Shown here piece after piece: positions 5,897 through 6,889 of a stretch of 6,889 nt of DNA. The position numbers and the translations under genes are program-made. Each line of letters starts with the position of its first letter. Within the stretch, counting starts at the first letter, position 1. Source of the DNA: an uncultured Oscillibacter sp. (GTDB taxonomy: Bacteria; Bacillota; Clostridia; Oscillospirales; Oscillospiraceae); contig CAJOFP010000120.1 of assembly GCA_905233795.1 (NCBI GenBank), positions 1-6,889 on the forward strand, given 5' to 3'. The notes beneath the pieces are model-generated. The model was not told the DNA's origin. It saw nothing but the letters and a program-made list of their open reading frames with translations, and made no database searches.

Positions 5897-6889
5897 AATG
5901 ACGAATCCTGAGAAAAAGCGGCGCGGTTTTGATTTTCCGGATATATCGCGGCGTTTGTTCGCTCGTCATACGTTTCAGGATAATTATTATAATTATTTTT
6001 ATTATTATCATCACGCCGGGACGCGATACGTTTTCCGGGACGGTTTTTTCCGGGATTTCCGGGATTTCCGGTATTTCCGGGATTTCCGGTATTTTTAGAA
6101 TCTGAACGGGAAAGCGCGGCGCCCGTTTCGGAATTAATAATATTAATATTATTATAATCTTGCTTAAAAGACAAATCGGCTTTTTCGGACGGCCCCGACG
6201 CGACGGCGGTCAATAAATCGGATAACTGGATATATTGTCCGCGGGCGCCGCGCCGGACTTCGTCTAATTGCTTGCGATAACGCTGACGCAATAAATATGC
6301 TTTTGTCTCCGTGTCAATCGCCGCGATAAATCGCGTTAAATAATGACAGTGATCTGTAAAAGCGGGGGAAAAATCGTCGATTTCGGCGTGTCCGCGTTCT
6401 AAAATAGCCGGCGCCGCCGCGTTCATCGCCTGAAATGTCGCCGTATATTCGGACTGCCAACAGGTCTCACAACGATTACAGCGGCGGCAGACCCGTTCCG
6501 CCGCCTGATCAAAAATCACAGCCGGATTTTCACGCTGTATATTTAAATCATTTTCCCCACAGCTTTCGTATAAATCGCGCAACGCGACGGCGGCGCGGTT
6601 CAGACGTTCTTTTAATTTGCCCGCGCTGGAGTCTATTCTATTATTTTCAACGCGTTTTTCGGCATTCGCGCCGAATAATCGCTCAGGAAGCATTAAAAAA
6701 ATAAACATGCCTGTCCCGCATTCGATTAATAACGGATTTGTCCACGGATCGCCGGTCAATAATAACATCGTCATTGTCCCGCCTAAAAACGCCAGCGCCG
6801 CCACATGACGCCGCCCGGCGGCGTACTGTCCGCATAACAGACCGCCCAAGCCTAAACTCGCCGCCAATAATCCCGTATGGCCGTTTGTT
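5773..6889 (-). CDS. spoIIE: SpoIIE N-terminal/central part: membrane segments and cysteine-containing region (first frame, partial)
   Basis: The frame is open to the right edge, so the true start is outside. Residues are counted from the TTG at 6867, an internal codon. About three hydrophobic segments (before 1-16, 21-38, 43-60) end at PERLF, like the last membrane spans of SpoIIE. A soluble region follows with KERLNRAAVALRDLYESC (86-103) and the cysteine motif CRRCNRCETCW (C127, C130, C133, C136), typical of SpoIIE in position. After 'QLSDLLTAVAS' (214-224) roughly 100 residues are low-complexity: Asn/Ile-rich, Gly-X-Y repeats (259-273), and Asp/Asn/Tyr-rich (286-300). Homology returns at RPKAGERVCG (332-341). 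Residues after 341 (TAYGVYYSRT to the stop at 5773) are out of frame with the phosphatase domain and not genuine. Confidence 0.8.
   Translation of the reverse strand, partial: TNGHTGLLAASLGLGGLLCGQYAAGRRHVAALAFLGGTMTMLLLTGDPWTNPLLIECGTGMFIFLMLPERLFGANAEKRVENNRIDSSAGKLKERLNRAAVALRDLYESCGENDLNIQRENPAVIFDQAAERVCRRCNRCETCWQSEYTATFQAMNAAAPAILERGHAEIDDFSPAFTDHCHYLTRFIAAIDTETKAYLLRQRYRKQLDEVRRGARGQYIQLSDLLTAVASGPSEKADLSFKQDYNNINIINSETGAALSRSDSKNTGNPGNTGNPGNPGKNRPGKRIASRRDDNNKNNYNNYPETYDERTNAAIYPENQNRAAFSQDSSLCRFGSVLRPKAGERVCGTAYGVYYSRTAWEAEKPPAVNRL
5980..6008 (-). repeat. A/T-only low-complexity tract inside spoIIE
   Basis: Twenty-nine bases without G or C, of TTA/AAT-like units, code on the reverse strand for an Asn/Lys/Tyr-rich run (about residues 287-296 of the first frame) in the region joining the regulatory part to the phosphatase domain. 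Confidence 0.7.
6049..6093 (-). repeat. 9-nt tandem repeat coding a collagen-like Gly-X-Y run in spoIIE
   Basis: Five tandem 9-nt units read TCCGGGATT or TCCGGTATT on the plus strand (three of the first, two of the second). On the coding strand each gives Asn-(Pro/Thr)-Gly, so residues 259-273 read NTGNPGNTGNPGNPG with Gly at every third place. The single-base difference between units alternates in order, suggesting both point change and unit duplication. Confidence 0.9.
6132..6158 (-). repeat. A/T-only low-complexity tract inside spoIIE
   Basis: Twenty-seven bases without G or C code on the reverse strand for the Tyr/Asn/Ile run at about residues 238-245 of the first frame, at the point where SpoIIE similarity is lost. 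Confidence 0.7.

Larger units (their letters stand above)
5282..6889 (-). pseudogene. spoIIE: spoIIE, disrupted by a frameshift and running off the right edge
   Basis: SpoIIE is a membrane-bound PP2C-type phosphatase that dephosphorylates SpoIIAA at the asymmetric division septum to activate sigma-F in the forespore. Reverse-strand sequence here covers the last membrane segments, the cysteine-containing regulatory region and the phosphatase domain, but they lie in two frames. The upstream frame is SpoIIE-like through KAGERVCG (ending about 5845); the downstream frame becomes SpoIIE-like from GLWCLLLADGMGSGE (from about 5842). The shift equals a loss of 3n+1 bases, and about 10-20 residues normally between these motifs, including the Asp of GD(S/A), appear missing. 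So this is either a true pseudogene or an assembly/sequencing error. The gene's start lies beyond 6889. Confidence 0.75.

Noticed and set aside
6049..6093. CRISPR-like repeat array
   Set aside because: Units are 9 nt and directly adjacent with no spacers; it is a coding tandem repeat.
5811..6098. Forward frame rich in Arg/Phe/Asp/Tyr repeats opposite spoIIE
   Set aside because: It is the antisense of the Gly-X-Y and A/T repeats; the reverse strand holds clear SpoIIE homology.

Overview
The window suggests a bacterium of the Clostridia (Firmicutes), probably from a spore-forming lineage related to Oscillospirales/Ruminococcaceae. The evidence is a SpoIIE sporulation phosphatase, a RicT/YaaT (PSP1-domain) protein next to holB as in Bacillus, a bacterial acyl carrier protein plus RNase III pair, and the archaeal/eukaryotic-type prolyl-tRNA synthetase found in many clostridia. 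Base composition is mosaic: GCG/CGC/GGC-rich coding sequence is interrupted by tracts made only of A and T, both between and inside genes.

Layout. At the left edge is the C-terminal end of a FecE/BtuD-like ABC transporter ATPase. A near-consensus housekeeping promoter overlaps its stop codon. Five forward genes follow without a visible internal terminator: acpP (acyl carrier protein), rnc (RNase III), holB (DNA polymerase III delta' subunit), ricT/yaaT, and proS (prolyl-tRNA synthetase). holB and ricT overlap by 4 nt. A symmetrical 19-bp-stem hairpin with T-runs on both strands closes this probable operon and also ends the convergent reverse-strand gene, spoIIE, which runs off the right edge. 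No tRNA, rRNA, CRISPR array, insertion sequence or gene-free stretch over 300 bases was seen.

How the genes relate. The operon is a housekeeping set: fatty-acid carrier, double-stranded RNA processing, replication clamp loading, an Fe-S RNA-maturation/development factor and tRNA charging. The clearest oddities are signs of sequence loss and low-complexity growth. spoIIE is split into two overlapping frames inside its phosphatase domain, and its central region is replaced by Asn-rich and collagen-like (Gly-X-Y) sequence coded by a 9-nt tandem repeat. holB seems to lack about 20-25 residues of its ATPase-like core. A/T-only tracts of 25-30 nt lie inside three genes. I see no defence, mobile or otherwise new multi-gene system. 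The candidates for follow-up are gene decay (or assembly error) in spoIIE and holB, and the A/T-tract insertions.
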